Part shown: one piece after another, positions 24,127-32,472 of the stretch
How the letters are laid out: every line of letters begins with the position of its first letter
How positions within the stretch are numbered: position 1 is the first letter of the stretch
DNA from: Wenzhouxiangella sp. XN79A
GTDB taxonomy: Bacteria; Pseudomonadota; Gammaproteobacteria; Xanthomonadales; Wenzhouxiangellaceae
Length of the DNA stretch: 40,437 bases
Assembly (NCBI RefSeq): GCF_012272825.1
Contig: NZ_JAAWWS010000160.1
Span: 1 to 40,437 of the forward strand
Reading direction: 5' to 3'
The notes under the pieces: generated by a model
What the model was told of the DNA's origin: nothing
Databases searched by the model: none
Seen by the model: only the letters and a program-made list of their open reading frames with translations
Made by a program: the position numbers and the translations under genes

Positions 24127-26868
24127 ATGCCCGTTCATCCGCTTGCCCGCCCGACCCTGTTGCTTGCCTTCGCGCTGCTCGTTCCCGGCAGCCTGCTTGC
24201 GCAGTCTCCGGCCGACCCCGACGCCGACCAGGACGACGCCCTCGACCGCGTGGTCGTCACCGGCTCGCGGGTGCAGAGCGCGATCCGCGCCGGCGCCCGG
24301 CCGCTGACCCGCATCGACCGGGACTTCATCGAGACCAGTGGCGCGGTCCGGCTCGGCGACCTGCTGCAGCAGCTGCCGATGTTTTCCGGCTCGCCGCTGA
24401 ACACCCGGACCAGCCAGCGCGGCCAGGGCGGCGGGCTGTCGCGCGGCATCGAGACGCTGGAGCTGCGCGGGCTGGGCCCGGAACGCACCCTGGTCCTGGT
24501 CAACGGCCGCCGCTTCGTGCCCGGCGGCAGCGGGGCCTCGGGCCTGGTCGACCTCGGCATGATCCCGACGGCCTGGATCGAGGCCGTCGAGATCTACCGC
24601 GCCGGCGCTTCGGTCGAGTACGGCGCCGATGCCGTGGCCGGCGTGGTCAACATCCTGACCCGGCGACGCATCGACGGCCTGGAACTCGATGCGCAGGGCC
24701 GGATCACCGAGCGCAACGACGCCGAGACGCTGCAGGCCAGCGTACTGGCCGGACGCACCGGCGAGCGCGGCGGCTGGCTGGCCGGCCTCGAAGTCGTCGA
24801 CCAGCCGTCGGTCTCCAAGGGCGACCGGGGGTTCTCGTCGGCCCGCCTGACCCTCGACGGTCCCGACAACCAGCGCGTGTTCGACGGCTCGTCGGCCCCG
24901 CCGAGCGGCCAGTACCGCAGCTCGTTCGGCCGCTTCACGCTGCGCGACGGGCAGGACGGCGACGAACTCACCGACTTCCGGCCGTTCACCGACGCCGACC
25001 GCTTCAACTTCAACCCGTTCGAGGACCTGCTGCAGGCCTCCACCCGGACCACGCTGTTCGGCAGCGGCGAATGGACCTTCGGCCACGGCGTGCGGGGCTG
25101 GGTCGAAGCGCTGGCGCACCACCGCGAATCCAGTGCCCAGCTGGCCCCGCTGCCGTTGTTCACCACCCGCGAGACCGACGTGGTGGTCGATGAGAACAAC
25201 CTCTACAACCCGTTCGGCGAGACCCTGGTCGACGTCCGCCGGCGACTGGTCGAGGCCGGCCCGCGCCGCTTCGAGCAGGACAACGACGCCTGGCGCGTGG
25301 CCGCCGGCCTCGACGGCTGGATCGGCCAGTGGAGCTGGGATGCGTCGCTGACCTGGGGCCGCAACGAGACCGACCAGCGCCAGACCGGCGACCTGCTCGA
25401 CGACCGGCTGCGCAGCGCGCTGGGCCCGTCGTTCCGGGCCGACGGCACGGCGATCTGCGGCACGCCGGACGACCCGATCCCCGGCTGCGTGCCGCTGAAC
25501 CTGTTCGGCGGGCCGGGCAGCATCACCGATGCCATGCTCGCCTACGTCGGCGCGGACCTGCGCGACACGGGCTACAACGAACAACGCGTGGTCGAGCTCA
25601 ACCTGCTCGGCGACCTGGTGACCCTGCCGGCCGGCCCGCTGGCCACGGCCTTCGGGTTCCAGTACCGCGAAGAGGAAGGCGCCGAAACGCCGGACCCGCG
25701 CACCCAGGCCGGCAACACCACCGGCTCAGCCCGGGGCGCGACGCGCGGCACGTTCGAGGCCGCCGAGGCCTACATCGAGTTCGGCGTGCCGATCACCCCG
25801 GACCTGGAGCTGGATCTCGGCCTGCGCGGCGTCGACTTCTCGAACTTCGGCAGCGACGCGGTGTTCGAGACCGGCCTGGCCTGGCGGGCGAGCGAGCGGC
25901 TGACGATTTCGGCCCAGTACTCCGAGGCCTTCCGCGCGCCCAACATCGGCGAGCTGTTCGGCGCGCAGAGCCAGGCCAACCCGATCGTCATCGACCCCTG
26001 CGCGCGCTTCGAGGAGCGCACGCCCGAAGAAGTCCAGCGCTGTATCGACCAGGGCGTGCCGGCCGACGGCAGCTTCACCCAGTCCGGCGAGGAAACGCCC
26101 GAACTGTCCGGCGGCAATCCGGCGCTGACGCCCGAGCGAGCCACGGTGCGCGCGGTCGGCCTGGCCTGGCGGATTCCGGGGCTGGCCAGCGCCAACCTGC
26201 GGATCGACGCCTACGACATCGACATCGAAAACGGCATCGGCGCGCTCGGCGCCGAGACCGTACTGAACCAGTGCCTGGCCACGGGTGCGGCGGCGTTCTG
26301 CGACGCCGTCGAGCGCGCACCCGGCGGCGCCATCACCGCGATCTCCGCGCGGCTGCAGAACCTGGCCCGGGAGGAAACCCGCGGTATCGATCTGGAAGCC
26401 GACTGGACCGTCGATGCGTTCGGCGGCCGGCTCGGCCAGCGCCTGCTGCTGGCCTGGGTCGACGAGCGCAAGCTGGTCGCCTTCCCCGGCGCCGAGCCGC
26501 TGTTCGGCGCCGGCGACTACGATCCCGACCGCTTCGGCGCGATCCCGGAATGGCAGGGCCGCTACCGGCTGGACTGGCGGCACGACCGCTGGAAGGTCGG
26601 CTATTCCGCGCAGTGGATCGACGCGATCGAAGAGCGCGGCGGCGAAGTCTTCCCCGGCACCGTCAACCGCGCCGGCAGCGTGCTGTACCACGACCTGTTC
26701 GCCGGGCTGGACCTCGGCGACTGGCAGCTCACCGCCGGCGTCGACAACCTGACCGACGTCCGCCCGCCGTTCCTGGCCAACGCCGACGAAGGCAACACCG
26801 ACTTCGGCACCTACCGCCTGCTCGGCACCACCTACTGGCTGCGGCTCGGCGCCCGGTTCGGCCGCTGA
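24127..26868 (+). CDS. TonB-dependent outer-membrane receptor
   Basis: The 913-residue protein has a signal peptide (PTLLLAFALLVPGSLLAQS). A TonB box-like DALDRVVVTGSRV comes next, then a plug domain (RLGDLLQQLPMF, LELRGLGPERTLVLVNGRRF, GASVEYGADAVAGVVNI), and a long beta-barrel with conserved late blocks (YSEAFRAPNIGELFG, AGVDNLTDVRPPF) ending in an aromatic/Arg C-terminus. The barrel includes a NLYNPFGE motif seen in receptors of Xanthomonadales relatives. No substrate genes are adjacent, so the ligand (siderophore, sugar or peptide) cannot be named. The start is chosen at the signal peptide; no ribosome site is clear. Its stop sits 2 bp from the hemW stop on the other strand. Confidence 0.92.
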   Translation: MPVHPLARPTLLLAFALLVPGSLLAQSPADPDADQDDALDRVVVTGSRVQSAIRAGARPLTRIDRDFIETSGAVRLGDLLQQLPMFSGSPLNTRTSQRGQGGGLSRGIETLELRGLGPERTLVLVNGRRFVPGGSGASGLVDLGMIPTAWIEAVEIYRAGASVEYGADAVAGVVNILTRRRIDGLELDAQGRITERNDAETLQASVLAGRTGERGGWLAGLEVVDQPSVSKGDRGFSSARLTLDGPDNQRVFDGSSAPPSGQYRSSFGRFTLRDGQDGDELTDFRPFTDADRFNFNPFEDLLQASTRTTLFGSGEWTFGHGVRGWVEALAHHRESSAQLAPLPLFTTRETDVVVDENNLYNPFGETLVDVRRRLVEAGPRRFEQDNDAWRVAAGLDGWIGQWSWDASLTWGRNETDQRQTGDLLDDRLRSALGPSFRADGTAICGTPDDPIPGCVPLNLFGGPGSITDAMLAYVGADLRDTGYNEQRVVELNLLGDLVTLPAGPLATAFGFQYREEEGAETPDPRTQAGNTTGSARGATRGTFEAAEAYIEFGVPITPDLELDLGLRGVDFSNFGSDAVFETGLAWRASERLTISAQYSEAFRAPNIGELFGAQSQANPIVIDPCARFEERTPEEVQRCIDQGVPADGSFTQSGEETPELSGGNPALTPERATVRAVGLAWRIPGLASANLRIDAYDIDIENGIGALGAETVLNQCLATGAAAFCDAVERAPGGAITAISARLQNLAREETRGIDLEADWTVDAFGGRLGQRLLLAWVDERKLVAFPGAEPLFGAGDYDPDRFGAIPEWQGRYRLDWRHDRWKVGYSAQWIDAIEERGGEVFPGTVNRAGSVLYHDLFAGLDLGDWQLTAGVDNLTDVRPPFLANADEGNTDFGTYRLLGTTYWLRLGARFGR

Positions 26869-26869
26869 C

Positions 26870-28030
26870 TCAATCGGCCACGGGCAGGAACATCGCCTGC
26901 AGATCGTTCAGGAACTGCGCGCCGTGCTCGGTGCGCAGCAGGACATCGTCGCGCCGCTCCAGCAGACCGGCCTCGATGGCCCGGTCCAGGCCGGGCTGCA
27001 GCGCGGACTCGTCCAGGCCGGTGCGGGCACGGAAGTCGGCCAGCGGCATCGGCTCGGCCAGGCGCGTGCGGTTGAGCATGAACTCGAAGGCCAGGTCCAC
27101 GGCCGCCACCGGTTCGGCCTCGGCGATGAACGAGCGATCGGCCGCGGCGCGCAGCCACGAGGCCGGGATGGTCCGGCGGCGGGTGCGCAGGACCTGCTGC
27201 TCGGCCGGCAGCGTGATCTTGCCGGACGCGCCGGCGCCGATCCCCAGGTAGTCGCCGAAGCGCCAGTAGTTCAGGTTGTGACGGCTCTCGCGGCCCGGCC
27301 GCGCCCAGGCCGAGATCTCGTAGTTGGCGTAGCCGGCCGCCGCCAGCCGTTCCGCCGCCGCGTCCTGCATCGCCCAGACCGTGTCCTCGTCGGGCAGGGC
27401 GGGCGGGTGCTTGGCGAACACCGTGTTCGGTTCGAGCGTGAGCTGGTAGTGCGACAGGTGCGGCGGCGCGAAGGACAGCGCGGCGTCGAGATCGGCCTGC
27501 ATGCCGGCCACGTCCTGGCCCGGCAGCGCCCACATCAGATCGATATTGAAGTTGTCGAAGCCCGCCGAACTCACCGCGTCGATCGCGCGCCTTGCCTCCT
27601 CGCCGCCATGGATCCGCCCGAGCACGGCCAGCCGCTCGTCGTCGAAGCTCTGCACGCCGAGGCTGATGCGGTTGACGCCGGCGCTGCGGTAGGCCTCGAA
27701 GCGGTCGTGCTCGACGGCACCGGGGTTGGCCTCCAGCGTGATCTCCGCGTCCGGCGCCAGTCGCACCCGGGCGCCGACGCCCTCGAGGATCGCCTCGATC
27801 GAGGCCGCCGAGAACAGGCTCGGCGTGCCGCCGCCGAAGAAGATCGCGTGCACCGTCCGGCCCCAGGCGCGCGGCAGGTCGAGCTCCAGGTCGGCCAGCA
27901 GCGCGGCCACGGTCTCGGCTTCGGGCAGCGTGTCCGGAGCGACGTGCGAGTTGAAATCGCAGTACGGGCACTTGCGCACGCACCACGGCAGGTGGATGTA
28001 GAGCGTCAGCGGCGGCAGCGTCAGCGCCAT
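26870..28030 (-). CDS. hemW: Heme chaperone HemW (radical SAM)
   Basis: The 386-residue protein is a radical SAM enzyme of the HemN-like group now named HemW, a heme chaperone for respiratory enzymes. The iron-sulfur motif is CX3CX2C at Cys17, Cys21 and Cys24 (PWCVRKCPYCDF). GGGTPSLFSA, LEANPG and GVQSFDDERLAVLGRIH are typical. The C-terminal part (HNLNYWRFGDYLGIGAGA) also matches HemW. It follows rdgB by 13 bp in an rph-rdgB-hemW unit. Confidence 0.93.
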   Translation of the reverse strand: MALTLPPLTLYIHLPWCVRKCPYCDFNSHVAPDTLPEAETVAALLADLELDLPRAWGRTVHAIFFGGGTPSLFSAASIEAILEGVGARVRLAPDAEITLEANPGAVEHDRFEAYRSAGVNRISLGVQSFDDERLAVLGRIHGGEEARRAIDAVSSAGFDNFNIDLMWALPGQDVAGMQADLDAALSFAPPHLSHYQLTLEPNTVFAKHPPALPDEDTVWAMQDAAAERLAAAGYANYEISAWARPGRESRHNLNYWRFGDYLGIGAGASGKITLPAEQQVLRTRRRTIPASWLRAAADRSFIAEAEPVAAVDLAFEFMLNRTRLAEPMPLADFRARTGLDESALQPGLDRAIEAGLLERRDDVLLRTEHGAQFLNDLQAMFLPVAD

Positions 28031-28043
28031 GTCCGCGCGCCCG

Positions 28044-28643
28044 TCAGGCCGCCCCGATCAGGCGGATCAGCTGGTCGAGCGCCCGCCCGCGATGGCTGAC
28101 CCGGTTCTTCTCGCCGGCCGGCAGCTCGGCAGCGGTCGCGCCCATTCGCGGGTCGTGGAACACCGGGTCGTAGCCGAACCCGCCGGTGCCACGCCGCGCC
28201 TCGAGAATGTAGCCGTGCCAGCGGCCGGTGGCGATCAGCGGCGCCGGATCGTCGGCGTGCTGCAGCAGCACCAGACAGCAGTAGAAGTACGCGCCGCGCC
28301 GTTCTTCGGGCAGATCGCGCAGTTCATCGAGCAGCTTGTCGATGTTGTCCTGGTCGGTGGCATCCTCGCCGGCGAAGCGAGCCGAGCGGATGCCGGGCCG
28401 GCCGTCCAGCGCATCGACCACCAGCCCCGAATCGTCGCCCAGCGCCGGGCCGCCGGCCGCTTCGGAGGCGGCGCGGGCCTTGATCAGCGCGTTCTCGACG
28501 AAGGTCCGCCCGGTTTCCGGCGGCGGGACCACGCCATAGTCGGCTTGCGACTTCACCGAAAAATTCAGCGGCGAGAGCATCTGGTCGAACTCGGCCAGCT
28601 TGCCGGCGTTGCCGCTGGCGATGACGAGCGTCGGCATCGCCAT
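28044..28643 (-). CDS. rdgB: Non-canonical purine NTP pyrophosphatase RdgB
   Basis: RdgB (ITPase/HAM1 family) hydrolyses dITP, XTP and similar nucleotides to keep them out of DNA. The 199-residue product has the family landmarks TLVIASGNAGKLAEFDQML at the N-terminus, TFVENALIKARAAS, GDDSGLVVDALDGRPG, GGFGYDPVF and a C-terminal SHRGRALDQL. The first ATG overlaps the rph stop (TGATG); a second ATG two codons later is an alternative. The rph-rdgB order is common in proteobacteria and suggests coupling of RNA maturation and nucleotide cleansing only by shared transcription. Confidence 0.95.
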   Translation of the reverse strand: MAMPTLVIASGNAGKLAEFDQMLSPLNFSVKSQADYGVVPPPETGRTFVENALIKARAASEAAGGPALGDDSGLVVDALDGRPGIRSARFAGEDATDQDNIDKLLDELRDLPEERRGAYFYCCLVLLQHADDPAPLIATGRWHGYILEARRGTGGFGYDPVFHDPRMGATAAELPAGEKNRVSHRGRALDQLIRLIGAA

Positions 28644-29368
28644 CAGCCGGCGTTTTCCAGCGCCGCGGTCTGGGCGGCCTGCAGGTCCTTGATGCCGGCC
28701 GCGGCAAGGTCGAGCATGCGGTCGAGCTCGTCGCGATGGAAGGCGTGGCCCTCGGCCGTGCCCTGGACCTCGATGAAACCGCCGCCGTCGTTCATGACCA
28801 CGTTCAGATCGGTGTCGGCGCTGGAGTCCTCGGCATAGTCCAGGTCCAGCACCGCTTCGGAGCCGACGATACCGACCGACACCGCGGCGACCTGGCCGTG
28901 GATCGGTTCGCGCGCCAGCTTGCCGCGCTTGCGGATCGTCGCGATCGCATCGACCAGCGCAACGTAGGCCCCGGTGATCGACGCGGTGCGGGTGCCGCCG
29001 TCGGCCTGCAGCACGTCGCAGTCCAGCGTGATGGTGCGCTCGCCGATGGCCTGCAGGTCGATCACCGCGCGCAGGCTGCGGCCGATCAGGCGCTGGATTT
29101 CCAGCGTGCGGCCGCCCTGCTTGCCGCGGGTGGCCTCGCGCATGTTCCGGGTGCCGGTCGACCGCGGCAGCATGCCGTACTCGGCGGTCACCCAGCCCGA
29201 GCCCTTGCCGCGCAGCCACGGCGGCACGCGGTCCTCGACGCTGGCGGTGCACAGCACGCGGGTCTCGCCGCAGCTGATCAGCACCGAACCTTCGGCGTGG
29301 CGGGTGAAGTGACGGCGGATCTCGATCGGGCGCAGTTCATCGGCGCGGCGGCCGGATGGTCGGGACAA
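28643..29368 (-). CDS. rph: Ribonuclease PH
   Basis: RNase PH is a phosphorolytic 3' exoribonuclease that trims tRNA precursors. The 241-residue protein shows the signature blocks [73 protein letters not shown] and [20 protein letters not shown]. The start codon is TTG at 29366-29368, set by a strong GAGGAG six bases upstream; no ATG fits as well. It leads the rph-rdgB-hemW unit and diverges from yicC. Confidence 0.95.
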   Translation of the reverse strand: MSRPSGRRADELRPIEIRRHFTRHAEGSVLISCGETRVLCTASVEDRVPPWLRGKGSGWVTAEYGMLPRSTGTRNMREATRGKQGGRTLEIQRLIGRSLRAVIDLQAIGERTITLDCDVLQADGGTRTASITGAYVALVDAIATIRKRGKLAREPIHGQVAAVSVGIVGSEAVLDLDYAEDSSADTDLNVVMNDGGGFIEVQGTAEGHAFHRDELDRMLDLAAAGIKDLQAAQTAALENAG

Positions 29369-29571
29369 GACAGACTCCTCGGAATGGGGCGTGGACGGCG
29401 GTTCTCCGGGTCCCGGAGCCCGCGCCCCGCAGCACGCGGAGCCGGGGTTCGGGACCCGGGAATCCAGGCCGCAAAGAGTATCACGCGACTCGACCCGGAC
29501 CGCAGCGGCGATGCGGTCGACGCGGCCCGATCGGGTACCATGTCGCGTCTCGAACCGACCGGAACGCCGCC

Positions 29572-30441
29572 GTGATCCGAAGCATGACTGCCTACGCCAG
29601 CCTCAGCCGGGCCGGTGATTCCGGACAGCTGACCTGGGAAGTCAAGAGCGTCAACCAGCGCTATCACGAGGCTTCGCTCCGGCTGCCCGAGGATTTCCGG
29701 GTGCTGGAGCCCGAAATCCGCGCCCGGCTGAAGGCACGATTCGCGCGCGGCAAGTTCGACGTGACCCTGCGCTACCACGCCGACGCCGCGGCCGCTGCGG
29801 CCGCACCGGTGCTGAACCGCGACCTGGCCGCGGCGCTGCTCGAGCGCCACCGCGAGCTGGCCGGGCTGGCCGGCTCGTCGGCCGATCCGGACCTGGTCCG
29901 CCTGCTGGCCTGGCCGGGCCTGCTGATCGAACAGCGGCCCGACTTCGAGTCCGAGCAGCACAATGCCCTGACGCTGCTCGACGACACCCTCGACGCCCTG
30001 CTCGAAGCGCGCGAGCGCGAAGGCACGGCAATTGCCGAAATGCTCGAGCCCCGGCTGGCCGGAATCCTCGAGCAGGCCGAGCTCGTCCGCCGCCACCTGC
30101 CGGCCGTGCGCAACGCGCTCGAGACGCGCTTCCGCGAAAGGCTGGAAGGCCTGGGCGCGGACATCGAGCCCGGCCGGATGGAACAGGAGATCGCGCTCCA
30201 GCTCGGCAAGCTCGACGTCGACGAAGAGCTGGACCGGCTCGAAGCCCACGTCGCCGAGGTCCGCCGCGTGCTGACGCTGGACGAGCCGGTCGGCCGGCGG
30301 CTGGACTTCCTGATGCAGGAACTCAACCGCGAGGCCAACACGCTGGGTTCGAAATCGGTAGCCACCGAGACCACCGGCGTATCGGTGGAGCTGAAGGTGC
30401 TGATCGAACAGATGCGCGAGCAGGTCCAGAATGTCGAGTGA
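29572..30441 (+). CDS. yicC: YicC-family endoribonuclease/RNA-turnover protein
   Basis: The 289-residue product begins [11 protein letters not shown], the classic YicC N-terminus. It keeps [16 protein letters not shown] near residues 28-43, the central helical region, and the conserved tail [21 protein letters not shown]. coli YicC is linked to small-RNA decay and, more recently, endoribonuclease activity. The start is a GTG with GGAAC upstream. It overlaps gmk by 11 bp, so the two are translationally linked. Confidence 0.92.
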   Translation: MIRSMTAYASLSRAGDSGQLTWEVKSVNQRYHEASLRLPEDFRVLEPEIRARLKARFARGKFDVTLRYHADAAAAAAAPVLNRDLAAALLERHRELAGLAGSSADPDLVRLLAWPGLLIEQRPDFESEQHNALTLLDDTLDALLEAREREGTAIAEMLEPRLAGILEQAELVRRHLPAVRNALETRFRERLEGLGADIEPGRMEQEIALQLGKLDVDEELDRLEAHVAEVRRVLTLDEPVGRRLDFLMQELNREANTLGSKSVATETTGVSVELKVLIEQMREQVQNVE

Positions 30442-31072
30442 GGCCGGCGGCGAGCTGTACGTCATCGCCGCGCCCTCGGGCGCAGGCAAGACCAGCCTCA
30501 TCGGCAGCCTGCTCGAACAGTTCCCCGATCTGGCCTTCTCGGTTTCCGACACCACCCGGCCGCCCAGAGCCGGCGAAGTCGACGGCGAGGCCTACCACTT
30601 CATCGACGCCGACACCTTCCGCCGCCGGATCGGCGAAGGCCGCTTCCTGGAACACGCCCAGGTGTTCGGCAACTACTACGGCACCGACCGCGAGCGGGTC
30701 GAGGCGCTGTGGGCCGAGGGCAAGGACGTGCTGCTGGACATCGACGTCCAGGGAGCGGCGCAGGTGCGCGAATCGCACCCCGAGGCCTGCCAGGTCTTCA
30801 TCCTGCCGCCGTCGCTGGCGGTGCTCAAGCAGCGCCTGACCGGGCGCGGCACGGATCGGCCCGAGGTCATCGAACGTCGTCTCGGCGAGGCCCGCAGCGA
30901 AATGTCGGCCTGCATGGAATTCGACTTCATCGTGGTCAACGACGATTTCGACCGCGCCCGCGACGACCTGACCGGCATCCTGCGCGCCTGGCCGCTGCGC
31001 CGCCGGCGCCAGCAGCAGGTGCAGGCCGAACGACTGGCCGATCTGCTGCGCGAGGACGGCGAAACCGCCTGA
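30431..31072 (+). CDS. gmk: Guanylate kinase
   Basis: Gmk phosphorylates GMP to GDP. The 213-residue protein shows the P-loop APSGAGKTS at about 14-22, the GMP-binding region [32 protein letters not shown], and [13 protein letters not shown]. Length and order match the family. It sits between yicC and rpoZ, the standard gammaproteobacterial order leading to spoT; GMP/GDP supply and ppGpp metabolism are thus encoded together. Confidence 0.96.
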   Translation: MSSEAGGELYVIAAPSGAGKTSLIGSLLEQFPDLAFSVSDTTRPPRAGEVDGEAYHFIDADTFRRRIGEGRFLEHAQVFGNYYGTDRERVEALWAEGKDVLLDIDVQGAAQVRESHPEACQVFILPPSLAVLKQRLTGRGTDRPEVIERRLGEARSEMSACMEFDFIVVNDDFDRARDDLTGILRAWPLRRRRQQQVQAERLADLLREDGETA

Positions 31073-31151
31073 CTTCGAAGGGTATCTTTTGCGGCCCGGA
31101 TTGCGTAAACTAACGGGCTCGCTTTTCGAAATGCATTCGCAGGAGCTCTTG

Positions 31152-31421
31152 ATGGCTCGCGTGACCGTAGAAGACTGTATCGATTCCGAACCGAACCGGT
31201 TCAACCTGATCGTGATGGCCGCCCAGCGCGCCCGCCAGATCGCCAACGGCGCCGACCCGCTGGTCGACGAGGAAACCGACAAGCCGACGGTGATCGCCCT
31301 GCGCGAAATCGCCGAGGGCGTGATCGACAAGGACAACATCCGCACCTACCAGGCGGAACTGGACGCGCGGCTGGCCGCCATGCAGGCCGAACTGCCACCG
31401 CCCCCGCCGGACGAAGACTGA
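31152..31421 (+). CDS. rpoZ: RNA polymerase omega subunit
   Basis: The 89-residue product begins [20 protein letters not shown] and contains [18 protein letters not shown], both diagnostic of omega, which helps assemble RNA polymerase and forms part of a ppGpp site. AGGAG lies 8 nt before the ATG. A TAAACT box at 31106-31111 could be an internal promoter but has no good -35. The usual immediate neighbour spoT is displaced here by about 1 kb of repeat DNA. Confidence 0.95.
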   Translation: MARVTVEDCIDSEPNRFNLIVMAAQRARQIANGADPLVDEETDKPTVIALREIAEGVIDKDNIRTYQAELDARLAAMQAELPPPPPDED

Positions 31422-31599
31422 GCTCGGCCCGCCTTCGCTGAGGACACCCGGGAATGCACCGCTCGGCGGCCACCGCTGACCGTGCCCGCACCTCACCCCG
31501 GGTGCCCCCTTTCTTGCCGATCCAAACGCCTCCCGCCGAATCCGGCGGAGTCGCCCGTGCGCGGTCACTCCATGCCGTGCTCGTGGCACCCGCTCGCAA

Positions 31600-32392
31600 G
31601 CACCGCCGCGCGCCGAGCACTCGCCGTGCAGTAGCGCCCCAGAACGCCCCGCAGAATCTCGGAAACTCGCACCCACAGCCGACCCGAAGCGCCATCGGTT
31701 GGGCCCATCGAAGCCCCGAGCGCCCCCGCGCGCGGAGCGAGCGGCTCGTGGTCGGTGATCGCCAGCGCGGAGGACCCGGAGCGCACTCGAGTGTGCGTGA
31801 GGATTCCGAGCACTGCCGAGCGCCGAGCACGAGCCGCGCAGTAGCGCCCCAGAACGGCCCTGAGCATTCCAGAATCTCGCACCCACAGCCGACCCGAAGC
31901 GCCATCGGTTGGGCCCATCGAAGCCCCGAGCGCCCCCGCGCGCGGAGCGAGCGGCTCGTGGTCGGTGATCGCCAGCGCGGAGGACCCGGAGCGCACTCGA
32001 GTGTGCGTGAGGATTCCGAGCACTGCCGAGCGCCGAGCACGAGCCGCGCAGTAGCGCCCCAGAACGGCCCTGAGCATTCCAGAATCTCGCACCCACAGCC
32101 GACCCGAAGCGCCATCGGTTGGGCCCATCGAAGCCCCGAGCGCCCCCGCGCGCGTAGCGAGCGGCTCGTGGTCGGTGATCGCCGGAGCGCAGCGACCGGA
32201 GTGCACTGTCAGGTTCATGAGGATCGCGAGCACTGCCGAGCGCCGAGCACGAGCCGCGCAGTAGCGCCCCAGAACGGCCCTGAGCATTCCAGAATCTCGC
32301 ACCCACAGCCGACCCGAAGCGCCATCGGTTGGGCCCATCGAAGCCCCGAGCACTGCCGAGCGCCGAGCACGAGCCGCGCAGTAGCGCCCCGA
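31600..32392. repeat. 210-bp tandem array between rpoZ and spoT
   Basis: Units begin near 31601, 31811, 32021 and 32231, exactly 210 bp apart, with a partial fifth unit at 32351 after a shortened fourth. Copies 2 and 3 match almost perfectly for about 135 bp, then differ. The first 60 bp of copy 1 are diverged, while its tail equals copy 2. A CACTCGAGTG palindrome sits in the tails of copies 1 and 2. As 210 is a multiple of three, several frames on both strands stay open, which creates long false frames with 70-residue repeats. 31422-31599 and 32393-32472 hold no gene either. Confidence 0.9.
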
Positions 32393-32472
32393 ACCATGGC
32401 ACGAAACCGACGCAGAGCAAGGCTTCAAACCGAGGCAGGACCCCAACTCGCCAAAACGCGGGGAGAACAACG

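Noticed and set aside
31600-32392. CRISPR array
   Set aside because: The units are 210 bp with no short repeat/variable-spacer alternation and no cas genes nearby.
31110-32420. Long open frames (436, 340 and 301 codons) in the repeat array
   Set aside because: The 210-bp period is a multiple of three, so any frame free of stops in one unit stays open in all. Frames are open on both strands, share no family, and extend into rpoZ.
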